In this document: positions 1-10,845 of the stretch, piece by piece | Numbering within the stretch: position 1 is the first letter of the stretch | How the letters are laid out: each line of letters opens with the position of its first letter | Notes under the pieces: model-generated | What the model saw: only the letters and a program-made list of their open reading frames with translations | The model's database searches: none | What the model was told of the DNA's origin: nothing | Source: Xestospongia bergquistia | Lineage: Eukaryota > Porifera > Demospongiae > Haplosclerida > Petrosiidae | NCBI GenBank assembly: GCA_963965975.1 | Contig: OZ014418.1 | Span: forward strand, 7,419,275-7,483,274 | Length of the DNA stretch: 64,000 nt | Direction of reading: 5' to 3' | Program-made: the position numbers and the translations under genes

Positions 1-213
1 ACTGTAAAAATAATATAGTGATTCAGGTGGTTGTAACTGAAATTAACTAATTCTATACTATAAGTTATGTCTAGTGGAACAAATGTGGTTTCTAATGAAC
101 AAATGTGGTATATGAGATCACAAATGAATGGAGGCTAGTTAGATACCAGTACTTTTTTGTGGGGGCTAATTTTAAGGTTTAACAATTAAAATTTAGCATA
201 ACTTTTCTTATAG
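1..213. other. No gene seen; probable RALGAPB intron
   Basis: AT-rich sequence before the first visible RALGAPB exon. I see no open exon or repeat in it. It is probably the intron preceding the exon at 214, because that exon opens with a clean polypyrimidine-AG acceptor and no start codon. Confidence 0.5.
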
Positions 214-1023
214 CCATCCTCTTCACATCTCCAAAGTAGACCACGCCCCACTCCTATTGAAGTCCCACCAACCTGTCCAAATCTCTCGCGTCCACCTTGG
301 CCTCCTGAGGCTGATATTACTAAATAGTAAGCATATTATGTTACCATGGCAACAAAATGGGGCTTTTCTTAATTGTCCCTGGACCTTATCATAATCATGC
401 AGAATTATGCTAATGTAATTGTCATGAGTAATGTCATGTGATTGTCACATGACATGTACTTTTATACATATTTGTACATATAAAGACGCTTACATGTGGT
501 CATGATCACATCCCTCATTGTTTACTTACTAATGATATCATAGTGACATCATTCCCCACTGGATGATGAGATTTCACCTGTTAATGAATTTATGAGTTTG
601 TCTATTATCCATGACAAGAGGGACGTTGATATAGTTTGTGTTAAAGACATTGTAACTGAAAAGATAGCAACAATAGTTGAGAAATGATATGTTGCTATCT
701 GTGTTATTTTTGGACTGGAATTGTGTAGAGTAAATTGTTATTTGTAGGTTAATAGTTCCTTCTATTGTTTTAGTAACTTCTTTTGTTTTAGTAACACATC
801 TATACCATTGTTGGAACAAGTATTAGATGAAAGCTCATCTCCATTGCATCGTGAATTTAGTCAACTCACAGAACAACAAGTAGTTATTGATATCTTAAAT
901 ATATTATATGTACTGTTTCTAGATTTCTGTCGAGTCAAATATTTATCAGAAATTAGTACAATATCAAGAAATAACTCCTTTTCCGGATCCTTCTACAGCT
1001 CAAGAACCACCAGAGTATGAGAA

Positions 1024-1089
<66 letters not shown>

Positions 1090-3579
1090 ATTTTATTTAT
1101 TTGCTCTAGGGTTACCAAGGACTTTGACACAGCTCGTTTATTTCTCAGTCACTTAGGTCTACTCAACATTAAGTGTCTACGAGTAAGCCTTCAATAATGA
1201 ACACCTGTTATAATCTTAACACAACTCATCAATTAATGTTTACTCACTCTTCCCACTCATCAGATACACTACTATGAACACTATGAACACGTATTATATA
1301 AACTAGAGTATATGTGGGTCTAGCCCTTGTACTGCAGAGTAAACTACCTTACTAACATGAGCATAGGGGATTGTTGTTGTACTAATATAGGACTAAGAAT
1401 AATTTATTGGTCATTGTGAAGTAATCCTTGGGTTTCCTACAGGTTGACCTTAATAATGGAATATCTATTTTTATATTAACCATATTAGTGTTGTATCTAA
1501 TGATATATGTATTTTATATATTGTTGACTGTATTATTTAGTTTAAGTAGACACAATCAAACACTCTAAATTTGGGATGAGAAAATTAGTTGTCATTTTGT
1601 TTTTGGTCAATTCACACTTATTAATCAATGCCTTACTGGTCACAGTGATTAGCCTAGCTGTGCTATAAAAGGTTATTCCCCTGTTGTGTTATTGAAATCA
1701 TCTTTAACATAATATACATTGTTCAATTAATGTTTACAACTACCGGCAACTAATGTTGAGATTATGTTAAAGGGAGACTACCCCATCTCTTTGAATAACA
1801 ATAATTGTCCATGATATTAATACATTATAATATAATTTGTCATAAAGTTATTGTAACAATCTACAGTGTTCTACATACAATGAGATAATAACATAGCTAG
1901 GTAACATGTAGTTAATCAACAACTACATTCAATACAATATGCTATCTAGTTTGTATGATAACAACAACAGAAGTCATAATAGTTTGTTTAGTTGCTACAG
2001 AGACACAATATGCTATGTAACTATGGAAACTAAGAAATAGACATTTGTAATGTAGGAATCATCTGTTTGTTTTAAAGCTTCTTACAATTTGTCTAGAGTA
2101 TTCTGACGTTAATTTATTAAAACTTATCAATTGAATTTTAAGATACTCACTGAAGCAGATTATATGACTCAATAATTTCCCTTCATATACTCATATTTCT
2201 TTTGATCTATTATTATTTGGGGATATTATAAATGTTTGAAATAATACTCCTTTTACTCACTTCCTATACAATTTATAACATTTCCTTTAACTCACTTCCT
2301 ACTAAATTGCGTGTCATTTCATTTATAGCCATGCTCTGGTTCCAGGCATGCCCCCTTGATGATGCTAGACTCGTCTTCATTAGGTTTTCGGAGTGCACTA
2401 GGGGCTTTAGATAGAATGCCGACACGATTCTGTAATACGGTATTTGTTGTATATTGTCGTAAGGGGCAACATCGTGTTGAAGATATCTTAGCTAACCAAG
2501 TAAGTAGGGTGTTTCCATTATTATGATGACTTTAGTTTTTTTAGATTTCTCTTCACAACAAACCACAGGAATTCTTGCAGTTTCTTAATGGATTAGGGTG
2601 GATTGTGGACCCTGTTAAACACCCTGGGTTTTCTGGTCGGTTGAAACCAGAAACTGAAGAAGGTCCTCGTGGTATAGGTTTAAGTGCCCAGATTCCATTA
2701 AGGCCATTCCCATATTATGCTGACGCTGTCACTGAGCTTGCTTTTATCCTACCTATCCAACGACCATCAGCCAGTGACTCTGCCTCCAGTATACGAAGTG
2801 TTGAGTCCTCAGACTCGGGTCCAGAATCCAGCTCACTGCAGAGTGAGTCTGTGCCTTTACCGCCAACCACTTCTTATCCAACTCCTCAAACTATATCAAC
2901 TTGGTCAGCCCCTTCTGGTAGTGGTGTAAGTGAGTCCTCTGTACAGGCAGTACACACTGGAGAAGGAGATCGATCTGGAGGAAGTATCAAACCTGGACGA
3001 GCTTCCACAGGCCCACCAACTGTATCCGAACTTACAGACACGCCTAAACGACGTACAACTCTTTCTCAAGACTGTGCTGCTCTTGTAGTCTGGTTGGATT
3101 CATTTGAAGATCATTTGCAATTTCCAGTAGAAACACTCAGTGCTCTGCTACACAAATATGGAAAATCTGGCAAAAATATCCTCCCAACGATATTTGTACA
3201 TCGTCTAATGTCTGGCCTTTACCAGATAACTACACGCTATGGAAGGTAAATTGATGTAGTATAATAGTTATTTGATTGTTTGATCTAGTTCCTCTGGTGG
3301 TCCTCTCATTGATGGTATGGTTGTAAGCCGAAGGTGTCTAAGTACTTTAGTACGACGTACTGTTATAAATCTTTGCATGAGATATAGAATGGATAATGAA
3401 GGGTGAGTTAACAGTCAGTCAGTTTTTGACTCATTTTATTGTTATTATTGTCATGTAGTTATTTCCCACCTCATGTAAAACGTAAACGTAAAATTGAAGA
3501 GATTTCCACAATATATGGACGACAGTTACCAGTTGCTAACTTTTATTCAGAATTGATTGTAGGCTCAACTGTAAAATAG
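214..3579 (+). CDS. RALGAPB: Ral GTPase-activating protein subunit beta (3' part)
   Basis: This is the C-terminal part of the non-catalytic beta subunit of the RalGAP complex. In animals that complex turns off RalA/RalB and acts in insulin and mTORC1 signalling. Exons: 214-326, 792-879, 923-1014, 1110-1182, 2329-2499, 2545-3245, 3289-3402, 3459-3579; all junctions keep phase. Family-diagnostic blocks are DFDTARLFLSHLGLLNIK, LGALDRMPTRFCNTVFVVYC, FLQFLNGLGWIVD, PYYADAVTELAFILP, LVVWLDSFEDHLQFPVE and LIDGMVVSRRCLSTLVR. Together they form the degenerate Rap/Ran-GAP-like C-terminus of RALGAPB. A serine-rich insertion (about 2760-3050) lies between two conserved blocks. The gene starts upstream of the window. 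One intron (1183-2328) is far larger than its neighbours. Confidence 0.9.
1021..1088 (+). repeat. (CT)n microsatellite
   Basis: About 65 bp of almost pure CT inside a RALGAPB intron, running into the polypyrimidine tract of the acceptor at 1108-1109. Its length may affect splicing of that exon. Confidence 0.95.
1183..2328 (+). other. Unusually long RALGAPB intron
   Basis: A 1146-nt intron in a gene whose other introns are mostly 40-120 nt. The protein reads continuously across it compared with the recalled human RALGAPB sequence, so no exon seems to be missed. I see no gene, transposon ORF or tandem repeat. A short GG...CC imperfect palindrome occurs near 1669. Confidence 0.6.
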
Positions 3580-3788
3580 ACTGGATATTAAAACACTTAT
3601 CACATTTCAACTATCACAAAAATGAAAAATTATTCACGATGTTATAATAATTATTATGATAATATTGCCATATAAGCTGAAAGGGAGATACCCACTGGGT
3701 ACTACCCTGGTCGCTGTGTACATATATATATAGTTGTACAGCGACATTGAGGTCAAACAAAGAGTAGCTCAGTCAAGTAGTAAGCAAA

Positions 3789-5530
3789 ATGTCGAACTAC
3801 GATCGTTATCCTAGAACGCTTATCCCTCGTGGCAGTGACGAACCTCAGACAACGTTTCGCGAGGAAGATTTATTGCGTGTTTCAAAAACCAACGTTGGTG
3901 GTATCATGTCTGAGAGCTCGATGAGTAATAGAAGTACAAGTTACAACAACACTAAGAAACCTCGAGTGGCGCAGAGAAGTCGAACGGGCAGTAGTGGTGG
4001 TCCACGTATCCCTCAACGACGCTATGGTACTGATGCGCCAAAATCCTTATCGCGTCGTAACACCGATCAATTGGATTCAGGCCTTGGCTTGGATGATGGA
4101 CCATTTACTTCAATTCCTAGCAATAATAGATCAGGAAAACCTAAACTAATATCTAGATGCGTTGACGATGATGATGTTATTGAGAGAGATCACTGTGGAG
4201 GACAACATGTTAAAACTGCAGTCCCTCACCTGACACCCTCTCTAGGATCTATGCCTGTGTACCACAGTAAGAGTGCACCAACTCTAACATCATATAATCA
4301 ACCTAAAAACCACATGAGTCAAGAACAACATCAAAGAAGGGACTTTTTGGAACAAATGGAGACTGTCTCACCTCCCATTACTAATTATGATCCTATTGCA
4401 TATCAAAAGCACTTAGAAAAACTTCAACAACATGCAGTTGAACAGAGCCGTCTTCGAGAAGGATTATCACTTCTTGTACCAAACAATGATGGAGATACGT
4501 AAGTAAAATAATAAATCATTTAAAATTTAAATATTAAATTCTCTTTTTCTCTTTTAATAGTGGTTTTCATCAAGCTGTTATTCACAATCAACCCAGTGTG
4601 GTGTCTAGATTACTAGACTTAGTAGCCAAATACCCACAGTTGCAGAGTTGTATTGATGACCAAAACAGTTTATACCAGGTGTGTAAGTGTATAAATTTAA
4701 TTAAATGTTATGTAATCAACAAGGGTATCCCCCTTTGCTGACAGTAAACAAAAGGTGTGAATTAAAATTCCCTTTTTATCTCTTTTATAGACTGCTTTGC
4801 ATTTAGCAATACATACACAGCAAACTGAAGTGATAAGACAATTAATACAAGCAGGGGCATCCCCGTTCTTACAAGATCATAAAGGAAATACACCTCTCCA
4901 TGTTGCATGTGGACTGCCATCAACAAAATGCCTGGATGAATTATTAAGATATTTGCATTATTCAATTGTTTTAAGAGTTGCTGAGATCAGGAATTTTCAA
5001 GGGTTGACGTGTGCTCACATTGCAGTACAGTGCGGTAACAAAGACGCTCTCTTGAAATTGAAAAGAGCCGGAGTTGATATTGACATGAAGGTATGTTGCA
5101 AAATTTTACTTTAATAGTTCGGTTACTATCTAGTGCATACCATAGCCTCTTAACCTCAAAATGTTACCCAGGGAATTAACTTTTAACCACAAAATTTAAT
5201 ACTGCATAATTTAAACTTTCTCTTTGTATTCTATAGGACTACAATTCTGGTAAAACTTCATTGCATTTAGCAGTTGAATCAGGTTCTTTTCAACTCGTAC
5301 AACTTCTCATTCGTTCATGTAATGCTGACTATAATATGACAACATATTCTGGTTGCTCTCCATTACATATTGCAGCTGGACGTGGCCAACTTGAGTTGGT
5401 AGCTTATCTCATTTCGTTGGGAGCTAACCCTTGTTTAATGACAGATGAAGGAGACACTCCTTACGATTTAGCTATACATGATAGCGTACAAAACTTTCTA
5501 GCTGAAGTTTCTAAAATGTATTATAATTAA
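3789..5530 (+). CDS. IkappaB/Bcl-3-like ankyrin-repeat protein
   Basis: A 473-residue protein with a disordered basic/serine-rich N-terminal half and about six C-terminal ankyrin repeats, the layout of IkappaB/Cactus/Bcl-3 inhibitors that bind Rel/NF-kappaB dimers. Exons: 3789-4498, 4561-4678, 4791-5090, 5237-5530. Ankyrin cores are visible as TALHLAIHTQQTEVIRQLI, GNTPLHVACG, TSLHLAVESGSFQLVQLLI and SPLHIAAGRGQLELVAYLI. The N-terminus holds LDSGLGLDDG, close to the DSGxxS phosphodegron of IkappaB but without the second serine. No PEST tail or other domain is seen after the last repeat. The IkappaB assignment rests on architecture and degron context; another ankyrin adaptor is possible. Confidence 0.75.
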
Positions 5531-6434
5531 TATAATTATTGTATCGATAGAGAAGACAGCTCGTAAATGTTAATGTTGTGGTGTGGACTGGCTTAACTGC
5601 TGTGAAGATGCTAATATATTAGTGTACTTTGAGTCTCTTGTTTTTCTCTCAAATTATGAAGTTTCATTTCTTCTTTTGACATTCTAACATTCTTTCCTAA
5701 ATTATCTATTATCTGTTGATATAATAACCATTTTTTTGTGTAGTCACTTTTCTTTCATTTTCATTCTTGTATGTGACATATCTTTATGTTCCAACTTATT
5801 TGGAAAAACATATAAAAACCACGACTAAGTTAAAGTTGGCACAATTCAATGTTTGTTTACTAATCCAAGCATAGTTCTAGAACTAACATCAGACAATGTA
5901 TGACAATGTTGAGAGTCAATGTGATTAACACACTGCCAAATTGTTAACAAGTTTGTGTGAACCTTCCTCATATCTCAAAGTAAGTGGAGTTTCCCATAAT
6001 GTAGCCCCAAATACAGAAGATATCCAATATCAACTATATTCATATAGTACACATATCAATACCAGGTGTAATTTTATTCACAGTCTATACTGTAACAAAC
6101 TGTAGTGAATACTACTAACAATAAACTAACCTACTGACGTAAGTTAGTTATATAATTAGCAAGAAAAACTCTAAGTGTCAATAATAACATTGTGTAGTTG
6201 ACATCACTTACCATACCACCCATTACCTCTACAATATGCATCATACATGTGTTATGCCTTTTAACTCAAGTTTCAATTTCCTTGCTGTTATATAACTATA
6301 ATTAATTTCAATATTCATTGTTCTTTATGTCAGAAGGAAACGTTAACTTAATAGGCATAGAAGTTATAAACAAAGCCAAGTCCCTCTTCTGGTGTCAAAG
6401 GAAATTATAAATCAAATTATAAATAACTGTATTG
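5531..6434. other. Intergenic, with a weak minus-strand ORF
   Basis: This lies between the IkappaB-like stop and the NAA40 stop. On the minus strand, 5611-5754 is an open frame of 47 residues ending in TAG with charged, exon-like composition (LGKNVRMSKEEMKLHNL). Short open stretches near 5930-6040 and 6209-6320 have plausible splice signals, but I could not join them in phase. It could be a small unrecognised gene, a decayed one, or NAA40 3' UTR. Nothing else is recognisable. Confidence 0.3.
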
Positions 6435-8686
6435 TCAATGATGATGCCCACTGCATTCTGTACACAGGGTATGATCAGTGCTTGGAGCATGGCCAGCTGG
6501 TGGTTTAAATAACAGTTTACTTAATATAGAGTATGAATACTCATCAGGATTAAGGGGGTCGGTCAGGGAGGGAGAACTTTCATCTTCTAAATATCTAATA
6601 TAGGGATAGACCAGTCAGGAAGTGCTGAGAAGAAAATTTGTGCAGAAAAAATACAATGACAAAATAATTCCCCATCATTTATTATTACAAATCATTTCTA
6701 AGCACAGGAAATAATAAAAATAACTTGCTACATATCATAATATGTACTTTTTATATTAATTGTACAAATATATTCATTTGCTAGTAGAAGGTAGATTTTA
6801 CTTACCCCATTTTCTCACGAAAAAATCGATTAGATCCAATATTTTCTAAATTAGAGGGAGACACCCCTAACATTACATATTAATATACAAAAGCTGTTAT
6901 ATATTTAATATAATCTGATATATCATAAACATTAGAGCTGTAGTATGTTATTAGAGATATTGAAAGTTATCATTTGCTCTCAATATCAATAGTAGGGGGA
7001 TTCTACTCATTACATAGTGAGTTGTAAAGTACATTGATCACATTAATACTGCATTGTTGTATAGTTTGTTACTGACCTTTGAACACTGTTAGTACAACCT
7101 TTCTCATGGACGTTTTATGTGCTATTAGTTCAAGTATTTGCATAAAAAATTTCCCTAAACTTTTCCTCCTGACCTCTGATATCAATTGTATCTCATAACT
7201 ATAAAGAGATCAAGATCAATCCAGTAATATAATACTTCAAAGTAGACCACAAAGGTTTTAATGTTTACTAAGCTAACTTAACTTAGTAAACATTAAAATC
7301 TTTGTTAAGGTTAAGTGGTAAGAATGTTGACAATTGCACAATATATCCTTTTTAAAGTTCACTATAAACACAAGTGAAATCATATATTCCTTCAAAGGAA
7401 CTTCAAAGAAATGACTTGATTCATTACCATACACATTCTCTTAACGAACCGCCCTCTAACATTCCCACACTCCTACTTTACTTCTATATATAACACTCCT
7501 ACTTTACTTTTGTATTACAATTACATGGAGGACACTTGACAACTAGTCTTATTCAATGCATTTATTCTCCCACACGTTTACCAGTAAAGGACTTCAATAT
7601 CTTGGTCCAGATCAAATCTAAAGCTAACAAATCCTAACAATTGATGACTGGTAATGTCCCTAGCAAAAAGGTAACTACAAAAGGAAAGTAACAAAAGAGA
7701 GAAAGTAAACAAGAAGTCTAAAGAATTGAGGTCATGTATATTATAGATCTTATTAAGGAAATGACTACATATTAGTGCCTTACTTCATGATAAGGAACTC
7801 ACCATGAGGCCTCATGTGTTAATTCATCCCATTTCTTTCTGTCATTCCACCCCCAACCCCCTAATACATACCTAGAATAACAAACACATACCTTGTACAC
7901 AGTTGATATCATAGTAGTAATTCTACTAGTAGCCTACTTACTATAAGACAAACTGATAAATGAATCTAAATATGTCAACTTTCATTGATGACAGCATTAC
8001 TATTAAGCTAACAATATCAGTTACTTTCACTTGTTATAATAATCTCCCTAAGTCTGTTCATATAACATCTTAATCTTCCCAAAAATGTTGTTATATTGTT
8101 TAATATCTAGTATGGAATTTTATATAGGGGCCCTTTTCAATTTACACACAATCTTTTCATATTTTCTTTTAACAAGTCAAACATCCATTTCTTATCCTGT
8201 TCAGGGACTTCTGAAGCATAGCAGAATGATATATTAGCATTTAACCTGTAGAGATGAGATCATAGAGTGAAATCATTTCAAGATAAGTCCAAATGTTATA
8301 GATCATTAGCACATGGTTTCCTGTGTTAGTATATAGATACTTTAGATCATATTACATTATGGTATTGTACTAACCCATTTCTGTTATATGTTTGAAATGG
8401 AAGAAAGTAATCCATAAAATTTCCCATCTATCATTATGTAATACATACACAAGCAAAAAAGATAGATTGAAACTACTTTATAAGCTGCTTTCACTTTTTC
8501 CCATGATGTTGCTATTTCTGCTTGTTCCTACATAGTATTGATATGTTAACTGATTATGTTGCTAAAAAATAAACCTGTTTTCTTTTCAATTTCCTCTCTC
8601 GTCCTTTCCCTGATTTTTTCTAAAAGAAAAGAGAGATCAGTTAGTATTATCACAATAGCGACACTAACTGAAGATTTAGGTGGCAT
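6435..8686 (-). CDS. NAA40: N-alpha-acetyltransferase 40 (histone H4/H2A)
   Basis: This enzyme acetylates the N-terminal serine of histones H4 and H2A using acetyl-CoA. Ten small exons, 5' to 3': 8669-8686, 8575-8619, 8477-8527, 8375-8427, 8150-8245, 7803-7871, 7582-7674, 7077-7198, 6806-6845, 6435-6594. All are in phase and give 248 residues (the family is about 237). Diagnostic blocks are [79 protein letters not shown] and [11 protein letters not shown]. In the acetyl-CoA loop the usual RRKGLGK reads RRKSLGK, a G-to-S change. The C-terminus ends in Cys/His (TECSGHHH), recalling the Cys/His tail of vertebrate NAA40. It is divergent from the RAD51-motif gene, with 124 bp between start codons. 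Confidence 0.92.
7251..7303. repeat. 22-bp inverted repeat (hairpin) in a NAA40 intron
   Basis: Arms 7251-7272 and 7282-7303 are reverse complements with one mismatch, separated by a 9-nt loop. It sits in the 383-nt intron 7199-7581, so it is transcribed as part of the NAA40 pre-mRNA. No terminal direct repeats are obvious. Confidence 0.9.
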
Positions 8687-8810
8687 TACTAATGACAGGG
8701 CAGGGCCATAAGGTTACACGTGGGTGGTCCTTAATCTGACCAATCAGATTGCTTTAATCACGTTTTTCATGAGCGGCTCACTATACAGCTGTTGTTATAT
8801 GTGAGAGAGA
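8687..8810. promoter_or_regulatory. Bidirectional promoter NAA40 / RAD51-motif gene
   Basis: 124 bp between two divergent start codons. It contains a CACGTG E-box at 8717-8722 and a CCAAT box in the 15-mer CTGACCAATCAGATT at 8736-8750. The same 15-mer occurs inverted in the MED17/HAP2 promoter. Promoter function is inferred from position. Confidence 0.6.
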
Positions 8811-10774
8811 ATGGACTTTTGTAAGTTGTTATGATCTGAGGATTATAAATATAAATTATTATTACTAGGGCCACTTTCACAAGTTTATATCAAGTCTTCT
8901 ACCAACAGTAACATCACAACATGGACACATTCACAACCAACAAATGTATGTATACAAAAATTAACATAATAACTATTATTATTAACAGGCTCTCGATAAA
9001 ATACAAAGTAATGAGCAATTGTTGAATATTCATGCACACCAGACCCATCCTTATTCTGACGGCAAGCCTATTTCTCAAGTAGAAGGCTCTGCTGACATGT
9101 CCTTGTCTCGCTCAGATGAAAGCGTCTCTTTGAAGTCTGAGGTAGCTATTGAGCAACTTGTGCCTGATGGTGATATTAAAAGTGTCGAATCAGTTGAAGA
9201 AAACACTAGATTCTTCTCTCAAAACAATGATATAGAACACAAGAGTCAACTTCCAACCATATTAACTGACCAGTCGATCTCATTAGTAAGTAATTATGAG
9301 GAGCTCACTGTTAAAGTTCCAGAAACATCAATTGAATTAGGAAATAAGAACAATTTACTCATTATTCCAGAGCTGGTCTCTGATGACATTGAAACTAATG
9401 TACAAGCAATTGATGAAGAGTGTGTTCAAAGATCTCCATTGGAATATAATGGACAATGCAAGAGAACAGTGTGTGGCCTGTACTCTTTATTTGAAGATAA
9501 GGCAGAACCACTTGAGTTAGAGTCTGAAGATGAAGAGATATTAATAAATAATGAGGGTGATAATGAAGATACCTTATTGCATGAGACTGGGTCTCAAAGT
9601 ATTCAGAATAGAAATGAAAATTTAGCATTGGTTAATGGAAATGACAATGAATGTGTTTGTAGCCCTTTGGATGAGACTGAACCCCAGTCTGCTCAACATG
9701 AGAATGAGAACATTGTATTAAGCAACAAACCTTCGATTGAGACTGAATGCCAGTCTTTTCAGAATGAAAATATAAGTAAGAAAGAGCTGAGCAGTGAAGC
9801 AGAGCATCAAACCTTGAAGAATAATGTTGGGGTTAAAGAAGATATTAACCCAAAGGATCAGTTATCAGAGACCGAGTCTCAGTCTTATGAGAATAGGAAT
9901 GTGACTAATGAAGTAACTAATTCTCCTCAAGACTCAGAAATATCAAGTGATTTAAAACTTGATATACTCTCTTCTTTCAGATGCACAGCAAGTAATTCTT
10001 CTAAAATACCAGAGCTGTTTTCATTTTCACAGCCATTACCTTTACTAACCAAAGTACAACTTATTGAAATGTTAGATAGAGACTTACATGATCAATTACC
10101 AACATATTCTCTCTCGTCTGTTTTCACTCAAAGTTCTCCATTAATATCTAGTCCACCCAGTAAAAGAGTAAAGTCGATTGATCAAGTGCAAGAACCATCA
10201 CATCCTGAAGAATTATCTAATGATGGATATGATACTGTCAATCAAAATTTACCAACTGAAAGTGCTCAAGAATACGCTATAGTTCCTCAACACTGTCAGA
10301 ACAAAAACATCAATAATGACAAGAATGATCCATCAGGTAGCTCTTCATTGGACATAGCTAATGTTCCCAATTGTAATGATACTACTCATAGTAATGACAC
10401 TACTGTAATTGTACCCAGTATTCCAACTAAGACCACTGCTACTATTATAACTACCCACACCCATCCAGAGCAGTCTTGTAGTACCTCACTATATGAGAAC
10501 TTTATTGAAAGCAGTATTACATCATTGGTGGAAAGTGATCTACCTCCTACATTGAAAACAGCATTGAAGATTAATCCAACTTGGTCCCACAGAGTATTTC
10601 ATAATGGTAAGTTATATTAGCTGAATACTCCATGTTAAACTTTCTATCTTAGTGTTTCGTTTTGATCCAGTTGAACCAACTAGACTGAATTTATCAAGGC
10701 CTAAATTACGCCTTGGTTTGTCAAAGAAAGAAACTTGTTCCTCTCTTCATCACTCTTCTACCATCTACAACTAG
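8811..10774 (+). CDS. RAD51-interacting-motif protein, largely disordered
   Basis: A 608-residue protein. Exons: 8811-8820, 8869-8945, 8989-10606, 10653-10774. The first coding exon is only 10 nt (M-D-F plus one base) and gives an N-terminus MDFWPLSQVYIKSS. The bulk is low-complexity, acidic and Gln/Asn/Ser-rich, with repeated E-T-(E/G)-x-Q-S type segments around 9580-9900. The extreme C-terminus reads RPKLRLGLSKKE followed by a spaced LHH. This resembles the RAD51-binding C-terminal motif of RAD51AP1/RAD51AP2 (LRLGLSR...LHP). The role in homologous recombination is inferred from this motif only; the rest is unrecognised. Confidence 0.65.
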
Positions 10775-10845
10775 ACACCTGCTACTAACCCCCTCATTTA
10801 ATTGTCTAATAATCAAAAAATTAAGACTGAAAATAAAAGTATAAT

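Noticed and set aside
6435-8686. NAA40 as a decayed pseudogene
   Set aside because: Early partial exons looked broken, but all ten exons join in phase into a full-length protein.
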